From: JAATGA01 sp047605605
GTDB taxonomy: Bacteria; Pseudomonadota; Alphaproteobacteria; Rhodobacterales; Rhodobacteraceae
Direction of reading: 5' to 3'
DNA length: 19,657 nucleotides
NCBI GenBank assembly: GCA_047605605.1
Contig: JASGFG010000075.1
Span: 1-19,657 of the forward strand
The notes under the pieces are model-generated. The model had not been told where the DNA came from and made no database searches. It saw nothing but the letters and a program-made list of their open reading frames with translations. Positions 7,840-14,839 of this stretch are shown piece after piece. Position 1 is the first letter of the stretch; each line of letters starts with the position of its first letter. The position numbers were made by a program, and so were the translations under genes.

Positions 7840-8628
7840 TCAGCGCAGGAAGGGCGGCTTTTCCGGGTCGGTCCCCGGCCCTTTCGGGGCGGGGCTTGGC
7901 TCGGGCTGGGCCGCGGCGATGTCCAGCCGCAGGCCCGCGCGCACCATCGCCTGGGCGGGCGCGCTGTCGGACCGCAGGAAGGTCACATCCATCTGCCCCG
8001 CCTCCAGCCCGGAAAAGGTCAGCGCCTCGGCGGCGGCGCGGGCCAGCGCCTCCTCGGCCCCCGGCATCGCGTCGAGGATGGCCAGCATATGCCCCCGGCG
8101 CCCGTCGTCATAGGCGACGCCCGCGATCACCGCGCCCGAGGCAAGCCCCGTCGCCTGCCCAAGTGCAAAGCCAAGCGCATCCATCAGCGCGGGCGGCAAT
8201 TGCCCCGGCGGATGGAACGCCTCGGGCCGCGCCTCGGCGGCCTCGGGCGTGCGGTCCAGCGTGTCGACCAGCCAGCGCAAAGCCTCGGGCGGCAGCAGGA
8301 TCTCGGAGGGTGCCCCGGTGCCCAGGTTCACCCCCAGCGACACGCCCTGCCCCGCCAGATGCTGCGCGATGATCCGCCCCGGCAGCACCGCGTAAGGCAC
8401 CGGCCCTTGCCCCAGCGAGGCCAGCCGCTCCTCGCTGTCGAAGGCGAGGATGACCGGCCCGTCCTCCAGGTCGAAGACGCGGGGGGCGATGCGTTCGCCC
8501 TCGGGTTCGGCCTCCAGCAGCAGGAACAGCCCGGCATCGGCCAGCGCGTGATAAAAGCGCAGCTGTGCCGCCTCATCGCCGGGGCTGGCGGCCATCGCGG
8601 CCTGCGCGTGGTCCAGAACGCTGGTCAT
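7840..8628 (-). CDS. SseB family protein
   Basis: A 262-residue soluble protein whose N-terminal half resembles the SseB N-terminal domain: FYHALADAGLFLLLEAEPEG, then ILAFDSEERLASLGQG and a LVDTLDR-containing helix. The family is defined by Escherichia coli SseB, reported to enhance serine sensitivity; the molecular function is not established. The C-terminal region is Pro-rich and ends EKPPFLR. ATG 8628 is supported by GGAGG four to five bases upstream and by its ATGA overlap with the stop of the preceding gene. The longer frame upstream is only a shadow of that gene. Translation is therefore probably coupled to the uracil-DNA-glycosylase-like gene. Confidence 0.82.
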   Translation of the reverse strand: MTSVLDHAQAAMAASPGDEAAQLRFYHALADAGLFLLLEAEPEGERIAPRVFDLEDGPVILAFDSEERLASLGQGPVPYAVLPGRIIAQHLAGQGVSLGVNLGTGAPSEILLPPEALRWLVDTLDRTPEAAEARPEAFHPPGQLPPALMDALGFALGQATGLASGAVIAGVAYDDGRRGHMLAILDAMPGAEEALARAAAEALTFSGLEAGQMDVTFLRSDSAPAQAMVRAGLRLDIAAAQPEPSPAPKGPGTDPEKPPFLR

Positions 8629-9227
8629 GTAGCCTCCAATGCTTGCCTGACGCGGGCGCGCAGAACGGGCACGGCCTCGGCCAGAAACCACGGGTTGCGC
8701 TTCAGCCACCCCGTATTCCGCCAGGACGGATGCGGCAAGGGAAAGACACCGCTGTCGTCCAGATGGCGGCGCCAGTCGGCGACGGTGGCGGTGACATCGC
8801 GGGTGCCCAGGTGCCATTTCTGCGCCGCCCCGCCGACTGCCAGCACCAGCCGCAGGCCGGGCAGCGCCGCGATCACCGGCGCGCGCCATGTGGCGGCACA
8901 GATCGCGGGCGGCGGCAGGTCCGACCCCTTGGCGTCATAGCCGGGAAAGCAGAAGGCCATCGGTACCACGGCAACGCGCGAAAAGTCGTAGAACTCCTCG
9001 ACCGACAGCCCCGTCCAGTCGCGCAGCCGGTCGCCCGAAGGGTCGGTGAACGGCCGGCCCGAGGCATGGACCCGCGCGCCCGGCGCCTGTCCCGCGATCA
9101 GCAGCCGCGCGCCGGGGCGGAACCAGACGACGGGCCGCGGCTGATGCGCGGTTGCCGTCGCGGCAAAGCGGTCGGCGCAAAGGCGGCAGGCGCGGATCGC
9201 CTGAATCAAGGGGGCGGCGCAGGGCAT
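8625..9227 (-). CDS. Uracil-DNA glycosylase superfamily protein, probable Fe-S type (COG1573)
   Basis: A 200-residue protein of the uracil-DNA glycosylase superfamily, which removes damaged bases from DNA. Motif 1 is LLIAGQAPGARVHASGRPF (about 42-60), followed by PSGDRLRDW; the late motif is LPHPSWRNT with His166. Cys14-x2-Cys17, Cys93 and Cys110 have the spacing of the 4Fe-4S ligands of family 4 enzymes. Motif 1 reads GQAPG where family 4 has GEAPG, so the acidic residue is replaced by Gln, and activity or substrate may differ from classic family 4. No good ribosome site precedes ATG 9227, so the start is less certain. Its stop overlaps the start of the SseB-like gene by four bases. Confidence 0.85.
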   Translation of the reverse strand: MPCAAPLIQAIRACRLCADRFAATATAHQPRPVVWFRPGARLLIAGQAPGARVHASGRPFTDPSGDRLRDWTGLSVEEFYDFSRVAVVPMAFCFPGYDAKGSDLPPPAICAATWRAPVIAALPGLRLVLAVGGAAQKWHLGTRDVTATVADWRRHLDDSGVFPLPHPSWRNTGWLKRNPWFLAEAVPVLRARVRQALEAT

Positions 9228-9288
9228 CCGGGCAATGTGGGCGCGACCCTGCCCGGTTGCAACGCCCCGGCGCGGCGGGGCGGGCGGC

Positions 9289-10041
9289 TCAATGCCCGGC
9301 CCCGCCCCTTTTGCGCAGCCGCGCGTTGCGGGCGAACATGTTCAGCGCCTCGACCGCGGCGGAAAAGGCCATGGCGGCGTAGACATAACCCTTGGGCACA
9401 TGCACGCCGAAACCCTCGGCGATCAGCGTCGTGCCGATCAGCAGCAGGAAGGACAGCGCCAGCATCACGATGGTCGGGTTCTTTTCGATGAAATTGGCCA
9501 GCGGGGTCGCGGCCAGCAGCATGACCGTCACCGCAACGACCACCGCGACCACCATGATTTCCACATGCGGGGTCATCCCCACGGCGGTGATGATCGAATC
9601 GATGGAAAACACCAGGTCCAGCACCAGGATCTGCGCCACCACACCGCCAAAGGTCACGACCGCCTGATGGGAAACGATGTCTTTCTCGGGGTCGTGCGGA
9701 TCGACGTGGTGGTGGATCTCCTTGGTGGCCTTCCACACCAGGAACAGACCGCCCGCGATCAGGATCATGTCCTTCCACGACAGTTCGTTGCCAAGGATCG
9801 TCACCACCGGCTCGGTCAGCTGCACGATCCAGGCGACGGTCGCCAGCAGCCCTAGCCGCAACACCAGCGCCAGCCCGATGCCGATCCGCCGCGCCCTTTC
9901 GCGGTTCTGCACCGGAAGCTTGTTGGTCAGGATCGAGATGAAGATCAGGTTGTCGATGCCAAGGACGATTTCCATCACCATCAGCGTCGCAAGGGCGATC
10001 CACGCCTCGGGCGACTGGATCAGCGCAAGTATGTTCTCCAC
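9289..10041 (-). CDS. TerC family integral membrane protein
   Basis: A 250-residue membrane protein with about seven hydrophobic segments. The TerC signatures are MEIVLGIDNLIFISIL (about 23-38) and DLVFSIDSIITAVG (about 142-155), each placing an Asp inside the membrane; the Asp residues are proposed to bind metal ions. A His/Asp-rich loop (EIHHHVDPHDPEKD, about 109-121) joins the halves. TerC relatives export manganese or take part in tellurite resistance and metal handling at secretion; this one lacks a tellurite cluster, so metal homeostasis is the more likely role. The start is GTG (10039-10041), with AGGA seven bases upstream and a promoter at 10072-10099. Confidence 0.9.
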   Translation of the reverse strand: MENILALIQSPEAWIALATLMVMEIVLGIDNLIFISILTNKLPVQNRERARRIGIGLALVLRLGLLATVAWIVQLTEPVVTILGNELSWKDMILIAGGLFLVWKATKEIHHHVDPHDPEKDIVSHQAVVTFGGVVAQILVLDLVFSIDSIITAVGMTPHVEIMVVAVVVAVTVMLLAATPLANFIEKNPTIVMLALSFLLLIGTTLIAEGFGVHVPKGYVYAAMAFSAAVEALNMFARNARLRKRGGAGH

Positions 10042-10071
10042 CGGAAAATCCTGTTCGTTACGGATGCGTCC

Positions 10072-10099
10072 GAAATAGTAGGCGGCAGGGCGTGGTCAA
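10072..10099 (-). promoter_or_regulatory. Probable promoter of the TerC-family gene
   Basis: On the minus strand TTGACC (10094-10099), a 16-base spacer, and TATTTC (10072-10077). A start near 10065 gives a leader of about 24 bases with the AGGA site. Confidence 0.5.
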
Positions 10100-10153
10100 G
10101 GCCCCGTGTCTCATTCCCTTGGTTCAAATATACCATGGGGTTCGTAGCGATCA

Positions 10154-10176
10154 GAAATCGTCCAGTGGGCGATTTC
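10154..10176. other. 10-bp hairpin in the gap downstream of the amidohydrolase pair
   Basis: GAAATCGTCC pairs with GGGCGATTTC around loop AGT (one G:T or A:C mispair depending on strand). No T-run follows on either strand. It lies 73 bases after the end of the amidohydrolase operon and may be a 3'-end-stabilising or Rho-related structure. The rest of the 207-base gap (10042-10248) contains the TerC promoter and nothing else I recognise. Confidence 0.4.
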
Positions 10177-10248
10177 CGAGAAGAATACCCAGCCCTTGGC
10201 CGGGCCGGGCTTGGAGGGTGAGGCCCCCGCCTGTTCGACGCCCGGACC

Positions 10249-11415
10249 TCAGGCCGCGGGCATCCGTGCCTCGACCATGCCGGCATACCAGCTGGACCCG
10301 GCGGGAATGATGCTGTCGTCGAAATTATAGGCTGGATGGTGAACCGACGCGGTATCGCCGTTGCCAAGGAAGATATAGGCCCCCGGCCTTTCGTTCAGCA
10401 TGAAGCTGAAATCCTCGGCCCCCATCAGCGGGGCGGTGTCGGCATCGACCTTGCCCGCGACCGCCTGCGCCACCTCGACCGCAAAGCCGGTGTTCTCGAC
10501 CGCGTTCATCGTCACCGGATAGCCGCGGCGGTAATCGACCTGCGCCGTCGCGCCAAGCGCGGTGGCGGTGCCGGTGACGATCTCGTGGATGCGGCGCTCG
10601 ACGAAATCCTGCACGCCATGGTCCATGGTGCGGACGGTGCCCTTCATCACCACCGTCTGCGGGATGACGTTATGCGCCGGGCTGTCGGTAGAAAGGGCGC
10701 AGACCGACACGACCACCTGTTTCAGCGGGTCGACATTGCGGCTGGCGATGGTTTGCAGCGCGACGATCACATGCGCGGCGACCACGGTGGTATCGACGCA
10801 TTCATGCGGTTTCGCCGCATGGCCGCCCTTGCCGGTCAGGGTGATGTCGAACTGGTCCGCCGCCGCCATCAGCGCACCGGGACGGATGGCAAAGGTGCCC
10901 AAGGGAATGCCGGGCATGTTGTGCATCCCATAGACCTCCTGAATGCCCCAGCGGTCCATCAGCCCGTCGGCCACCATCTCGCGCCCGCCGCCGCCGCCCT
11001 CTTCGGCGGGCTGAAAGATCACCACGGCGGTGCCGTCGAAATTCCGCGTCTCGGCCAGGTATTTCGCCGCGCCAAGCAGCATCGCCGTATGGCCGTCATG
11101 ACCGCAGGCGTGCATCTTGCCCGGCGTTTTCGAGGCATAGGGCAGCCCCGTCTGTTCCACGATCGGCAGCGCGTCCATGTCGGCGCGCAGGCCGATGACG
11201 CGACCCGCCGTATCGGTCTTGCCGCGGATCACGCCGACAACGCCGGTGCGGCCCACGCCTTCGGCCACCTCGTCCACGCCAAAGCTGCGCAGCAAGTTGG
11301 CCACCTTGCCCGCGGTCCGGTGCACCTCGAACAGCAGTTCGGGGTTTTCGTGGAAATCGTGCCGCCAGGCGGTGATTTCCGGCAGCAGTTCGGCGAAACG
11401 GTTCTTGACGGGCAT
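10249..11415 (-). CDS. M20D family amidohydrolase (hippurate hydrolase-like), copy 2
   Basis: A 388-residue cytosolic metal-dependent hydrolase of peptidase family M20D, whose members cleave N-acyl amino acids such as hippurate. Metal ligands expected for the family are present: Cys104 and His106 in HACGHDGHT, Glu139 in FQPAEEG, His165 in GMHNMPG and a late His in VHHPAYNF. The dimerisation domain follows GKGGHAAKPH. ATG 11415 is fixed by GAGGAG about seven bases upstream and by family similarity from MPVKNRFAELLPEI. It starts 11 bases after the stop of its paralogue, so both are one operon. The substrate cannot be read from the sequence; it could be N-acyl, N-acetyl or aromatic amino acids. 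Confidence 0.92.
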   Translation of the reverse strand: MPVKNRFAELLPEITAWRHDFHENPELLFEVHRTAGKVANLLRSFGVDEVAEGVGRTGVVGVIRGKTDTAGRVIGLRADMDALPIVEQTGLPYASKTPGKMHACGHDGHTAMLLGAAKYLAETRNFDGTAVVIFQPAEEGGGGGREMVADGLMDRWGIQEVYGMHNMPGIPLGTFAIRPGALMAAADQFDITLTGKGGHAAKPHECVDTTVVAAHVIVALQTIASRNVDPLKQVVVSVCALSTDSPAHNVIPQTVVMKGTVRTMDHGVQDFVERRIHEIVTGTATALGATAQVDYRRGYPVTMNAVENTGFAVEVAQAVAGKVDADTAPLMGAEDFSFMLNERPGAYIFLGNGDTASVHHPAYNFDDSIIPAGSSWYAGMVEARMPAA

Positions 11416-11426
11416 CGCGGCGCTCC

Positions 11427-12590
11427 TCAGGCAGGCAGGCGGGTTTCGACCAAGGTGACGAAGTAGCTGCATCCCGCCGGGATCGCCTGATCGTTGAAGT
11501 CATAGGCGGGATGGTGGCACATCGCGCTGTCGCCGTTGCCAAGGAAGATATAGGCGCCGGGCCGCGCCTCCAGCATATAGCTGAAATCCTCGGCCGGCAT
11601 GATCGGCTTGATGTCGCGGATGACGCTGCCGGCCACCGCCTCGGCCGCCAGGGCGGCGAATTCGGTGTGTTCGGGCGAATTGACGGTGACGGGATAGCCG
11701 CGTTCATAGACGACCTCGGCCGTCGCGCCATAGGCTTGGGCGGTGGCGGTCGCGATGGCCTTGACCCGCGCCTCGGCCAGATCGCGCATCGCTGCGTCCA
11801 GCGCGCGCACCGTCCCCTCCATCACCGCCTGCTGCGGGATGACGTTCGAGGCGCTGGAATCGGTGCGGAACGTCCCCACCGTCAACACCAGCGATTCCAG
11901 CGGGTCGATGTTGCGCGACACCACCGATTGCAGCGCGACGACGATCTGGCAGGCGACCAGCGTGGTATCCACCGCCTTGTGCGGTTCCGCCGCATGGCCG
12001 CCCTTGCCCGTGACCGTGATGCGGAATTCGTCGGCCGAGGCCTGAAGCGGGCCGGGGCGGATGGCGAACTGTCCCACCGGCAGGCCGGGGGCATTGTGCA
12101 GGCCGTAAACCTCGTCGATGCCGAACCGGTCCATCAGCCCGTCCTGCACCATGGCCAGGCCGCCTGCCCCGCCCTCTTCGGCCGGTTGAAAGATGCACAC
12201 GACCGTGCCGTCGAAATTCCGCGTCTCGGCCAGGTATTTCGCCGTGCCCAGCAGGATCGAGGTATGCCCGTCGTGCCCGCAGGCGTGCATCTTGCCCGGC
12301 GTTTTGGAGGCATAGGGCAGCCCCGTCCTTTCCGGGATGGGCAGCGCATCCATGTCGGCGCGCAGGCCGATGGTGCGGCCGCGCGTGTCGCTGCGCCCGC
12401 GGATCACCGCGACAAGGCCGGTGCGGCCGATGCCCTCGACCACCTCGTCCACGCCAAAGCTGCGAAGCAGTTCCGCCACCCGGCCGCTGGTGCGCGGCAG
12501 GTCATACATCAGTTCCGGGTATTCGTGGAAATCGCGGCGCCAGCCGGTGATCTCGGGCAGCAGTTCGGCGAAACGGTTCCTGACGGGCAT
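11427..12590 (-). CDS. M20D family amidohydrolase (hippurate hydrolase-like), copy 1
   Basis: A 387-residue paralogue of the neighbouring amidohydrolase, close in sequence over its whole length (both begin MPV-NRFAELLPEIT and share GLRADMDALPI and LPYASKTPGKMHACGHDGHT). Metal ligands Cys104, His106, the PAEEG glutamate, GLHNAPG histidine and the CHHPAYDF histidine are all kept, so it should be active. Differences cluster in the acid- and Pro-containing loops (EYPELMYDLPRTSG versus ENPELLFEVHRTAG) and the lid domain, which suggests a different side-chain preference. ATG 12590 is preceded by AAGGAGAGG. It is the upstream gene of the pair; the 58-base gap to the patatin gene holds no clear terminator, so it may also read through from bdhA. 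Confidence 0.92.
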   Translation of the reverse strand: MPVRNRFAELLPEITGWRRDFHEYPELMYDLPRTSGRVAELLRSFGVDEVVEGIGRTGLVAVIRGRSDTRGRTIGLRADMDALPIPERTGLPYASKTPGKMHACGHDGHTSILLGTAKYLAETRNFDGTVVCIFQPAEEGGAGGLAMVQDGLMDRFGIDEVYGLHNAPGLPVGQFAIRPGPLQASADEFRITVTGKGGHAAEPHKAVDTTLVACQIVVALQSVVSRNIDPLESLVLTVGTFRTDSSASNVIPQQAVMEGTVRALDAAMRDLAEARVKAIATATAQAYGATAEVVYERGYPVTVNSPEHTEFAALAAEAVAGSVIRDIKPIMPAEDFSYMLEARPGAYIFLGNGDSAMCHHPAYDFNDQAIPAGCSYFVTLVETRLPA

Positions 12591-12648
12591 CGGCCTCTCC
12601 TTCGACTTCGGCGCAAGGCTGCGCCAACGCCCGCGCGCGCGCAAGCCG

Positions 12649-13719
12649 TCAGGACAGCGCCGCCACCAGATCCACCGTGCCCCGCGCGTTCAGATCGCCG
12701 CGATGCCGCCGCAGGAACCCCTCGGCCGAGGCGCGGCCCGCCTCTTTCAGCCGCTGGACAAAGGGCGGGGTCGGCAACAGCTTGGTCACAGCCGACAGTT
12801 CGTTCATCAGCGCATCGTCGGCGATCATGTGCAGGTTGATGCTTTTCATCGCCCCCGCCGGCACCTTGCCCTGCGCGATCAGCCGTTTGACAAAGGCGAT
12901 GGCGCGGATTTCCGACAGGAGCGAGGCGTTGAAGCTGATCTCGTTCACCCGGTTCTGGATGTCGGTCGCGGTAAAGGGCAACTCGTCGCGCACCAGCGGG
13001 TTGATGCCGACAATCACGATGTCATCGGGCAGATGCGGCTCATACAGCGGGAACAGCGCCGGGTTGCCGGAATAGCCGCCGTCCCAGAACGCCTCGCGCC
13101 GGCCGGTGGCGGGGTCGTCGATCTCGATCGCCTGGAACACGGTGGGCAGGCAGGCGCTGGCCAGCACCGAATCGGTGGTGATCGCGGCGCCGGTAAAGAC
13201 CCGGATCTTGCCCGTGCGCACATTGGTGGCCGAAACGAAGGTATCCGGCCCCGCCGTCCGGCAGACCGACGCGAAATTCAGCGATTCGACCACCGGGCGC
13301 AACGGGTTGCGATAGGTCGGCCCATAGGCATAGGGCGAAAACACCGTCGCCGTCAGGTCCAGGGGCGACACGGGCAGAACCGCCTCCATCACCTTCAGCG
13401 CGCCCCGCAGCGCGGGCAGAAAGGCGGTCATCCAGTCGGTCATCCGCAGATCGCCCGTCGCCGCGATCCCGGCCCAGAGGTCGTCCAGCACCTGACGCGC
13501 GCGGTCCCGCCCGCCTTCGGCCAGCCCGGCCTTCAGCGCGACGGCATTCAGCGCCCCCGCCGAACAGCCCGAGACGCCCGCGATCTCGATCCCGTCATCT
13601 TCCAGCAGGCGGTCCAGCACGCCCCAGGTATAAGCGCCATGCGCGCCGCCGCCCTGAAGCGCCAGGTTGATCCGCTTTACCCCTTCCGGCCCGCGGCCGG
13701 GATTGCTGCCATCCGCCAT
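12649..13719 (-). CDS. Patatin-like phospholipase/esterase
   Basis: A 356-residue patatin-family hydrolase with a Ser-Asp dyad. The oxyanion loop is LALQGGGAHGAYTWGVLDRL (GGGAHG at 23-28), the nucleophile Ser53 lies in GCSAG, and the dyad Asp213 is in FWDGGYSGNP. No signal peptide is visible, so it acts in the cytosol or at the inner membrane. ATG 13719 is chosen because AGAGG lies five bases upstream; the GTG two codons earlier would abut that site. It follows bdhA by 46 bases on the same strand, an arrangement I recall from other alphaproteobacteria, which suggests a link to polyhydroxybutyrate or lipid turnover. Whether it cleaves phospholipid, other acyl esters or intracellular polyhydroxybutyrate is not decided by the sequence. 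Confidence 0.9.
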   Translation of the reverse strand: MADGSNPGRGPEGVKRINLALQGGGAHGAYTWGVLDRLLEDDGIEIAGVSGCSAGALNAVALKAGLAEGGRDRARQVLDDLWAGIAATGDLRMTDWMTAFLPALRGALKVMEAVLPVSPLDLTATVFSPYAYGPTYRNPLRPVVESLNFASVCRTAGPDTFVSATNVRTGKIRVFTGAAITTDSVLASACLPTVFQAIEIDDPATGRREAFWDGGYSGNPALFPLYEPHLPDDIVIVGINPLVRDELPFTATDIQNRVNEISFNASLLSEIRAIAFVKRLIAQGKVPAGAMKSINLHMIADDALMNELSAVTKLLPTPPFVQRLKEAGRASAEGFLRRHRGDLNARGTVDLVAALS

Positions 13720-13765
13720 CGTCACCTCTTTTGGTGGGGAAGGGGCAAGCCCGTCCGGGCCCGCA

Positions 13766-14539
13766 TCACATCGCGGTCCAGCCGCCGTCGACCGAAAGCG
13801 CCGTCCCGGTGATCTGGTCGGCGGCGGGCGAACACAGGAACACCGCCGTCCCGCCGATCTGCTCGACCGTGACGAACTCGCCCGAGACCTGCCGGTCCAG
13901 CATGACCTTCTTGATCACATCCTCGCGCGACATGTTGTGGACCTTCATCTGCTCGGGGATCTGCGCCTCGACCAGCGGGGTCAGCACATAGCCGGGGCAG
14001 ATGGCATTGGCGGTGATGCCCTGCCCCGCGGTTTCCAGCGCCGTCACCTTGGTAAAGCCGACGACGCCGTGTTTCGCCGCCACATAGGCCGACTTGAACG
14101 CCGAGGCCCGCAGCCCGTGGGCCGAGGCGATATTGACGATCCGCCCCCATTTGCGGTCCCGCATGAAGGGCAAGGCGGCGGCGGTGGTGTGGAACGAGGA
14201 CGACAGGTTGATCGCGATGATGGCGTTCCACTTGTCGACCGGAAAGGTGTCGATTGCCTCGACATGCTGGATGCCCGCGTTGTTTACCAGAATGTCGCAG
14301 CCGCCCGCCTTGGTGATCAACGCCCGGCAATCCTCGCCGCTGGACATGTCGGCGGCGATGTAGCGCGCCTTGACGCCATGTTCGGCGGCCAGCCTGTCGG
14401 CCAGCGCGTGATCCTCGGGCCGGTCGGTAAAGCTGTTCAGCACAAGGTCCGCCCCGGCCTTTGCCAGTTCGATGGCGATACCCAGCCCGATGCCCGAATT
14501 CGATCCGGTGATGATCGCGGTCTTGCCCTTCAAGGTCAT
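13766..14539 (-). CDS. bdhA: D-3-hydroxybutyrate dehydrogenase
   Basis: An NAD-dependent short-chain dehydrogenase that interconverts 3-hydroxybutyrate and acetoacetate in polyhydroxybutyrate and ketone-body use. The 257-residue length is typical. Cofactor motif TGSNSGIG at 11-18, NNAG at 86-89, and the catalytic set Asn111, Ser139, Tyr152 and Lys156 are visible. Substrate-specific features of the family appear: IQHVEAI around Gln91 and the SAHGLRAS-FKSAYVAAKHG block with His141 and Lys149. It ends GTALSVDGGWTAM, normal for the family. GGAGGG five bases before ATG 14539 fixes the start. It is probably co-transcribed with the patatin-like gene. Its upstream region contains a separate minus-strand terminator, so bdhA transcription should begin between 14540 and 14651. 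Confidence 0.94.
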   Translation of the reverse strand: MTLKGKTAIITGSNSGIGLGIAIELAKAGADLVLNSFTDRPEDHALADRLAAEHGVKARYIAADMSSGEDCRALITKAGGCDILVNNAGIQHVEAIDTFPVDKWNAIIAINLSSSFHTTAAALPFMRDRKWGRIVNIASAHGLRASAFKSAYVAAKHGVVGFTKVTALETAGQGITANAICPGYVLTPLVEAQIPEQMKVHNMSREDVIKKVMLDRQVSGEFVTVEQIGGTAVFLCSPAADQITGTALSVDGGWTAM

Positions 14540-14651
14540 CTGAACCCTCCATTGCGAATGGGCGCAGACTGCCATGCCGCAGATGCGAAGGCCACTGCAC
14601 AGCGGTTCACGAAGATGAAATTTCCCCGCCGGAAAGCCACCCGCCGCAATG

Positions 14652-14679
14652 AAAAAAACGCCCGCACAAGGCGGGCGTT
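14652..14679 (-). terminator. Rho-independent terminator of the candidate small RNA
   Basis: On the minus strand AACGCCCGC (14671-14679), loop CTTGT, GCGGGCGTT (14657-14665), with T at 14652-14658. A 9-bp perfect stem with a run of seven T. No annotated minus-strand gene lies upstream of it, which is the reason to look for a transcript ending here. Confidence 0.88.
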
Positions 14680-14725
14680 AAGTGTTGAGGCAGGTTTCAT
14701 ACAGGCAAGAAACCTATCGAGCAGT
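14652..14725 (-). ncRNA. Candidate small RNA, about 74 nt, with own promoter and terminator
   Basis: A minus-strand transcription unit containing no plausible protein. A strong promoter (14732-14760) predicts a start at the A of 14725. The RNA would begin with a 7-bp hairpin (AGGTTTC at 14709-14715 pairing with GAAACCT at 14692-14698 of the transcript, 10-base loop TTGCCTGTAT), then an unpaired linker GCCTCAACACTTA, then the intrinsic terminator AACGCCCGC-CTTGT-GCGGGCGTT with seven T. This hairpin-linker-terminator layout is typical of trans-acting bacterial sRNAs. It lies between bdhA and the peptide-binding-protein gene, which is divergent from it. I do not recognise it as a known family such as 6S, tmRNA, SRP RNA or the CcsR type. 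The terminator could alternatively stop antisense readthrough. Confidence 0.6.
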
Positions 14726-14731
14726 GAGACC

Positions 14732-14760
14732 TTTATAGTCCCATGTTCCACCGAGTCCAA
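14732..14760 (-). promoter_or_regulatory. Strong sigma70-type promoter facing the candidate small RNA
   Basis: On the minus strand TTGGAC (14755-14760), exactly 17 bases, then TATAAA (14732-14737). This is the best promoter match seen in the window and points toward the terminator at 14652-14679, 53 bases away. Confidence 0.65.
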
Positions 14761-14769
14761 GTTAAAAGT

Positions 14770-14798
14770 TTGAAAACCGTTGGTTGCGGGAATAGGTT
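14770..14798 (+). promoter_or_regulatory. Possible promoter of the peptide-binding-protein gene
   Basis: TTGAAA (14770-14775), 17 bases, TAGGTT (14793-14798). A start near 14805 would leave an ATG at 14807 without a leader, which favours ATG 14840 as the real start. The -10 is poor, so confidence is low. Confidence 0.35.
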
Positions 14799-14839
14799 CA
14801 CGTTCAATGAACAAAGACCAAAGCAGGATTGTTGCCGCG

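Noticed and set aside
10092..10310. 72-residue plus-strand frame in the gap after the amidohydrolase pair
   Set aside because: Mostly Pro and Arg, overlaps the amidohydrolase end and lacks a ribosome site; not a believable gene.
10336..13812. Several 280-490 codon plus-strand frames over the amidohydrolase and patatin genes
   Set aside because: They are His/Arg/Gly-rich shadows opposite genes with clear catalytic motifs, and none has a ribosome-binding site or domain.
14807..14839. Upstream in-frame ATG for the peptide-binding protein
   Set aside because: It would add 11 polar residues ahead of an already complete signal peptide and sits next to the predicted transcription start. It remains a possible alternative.
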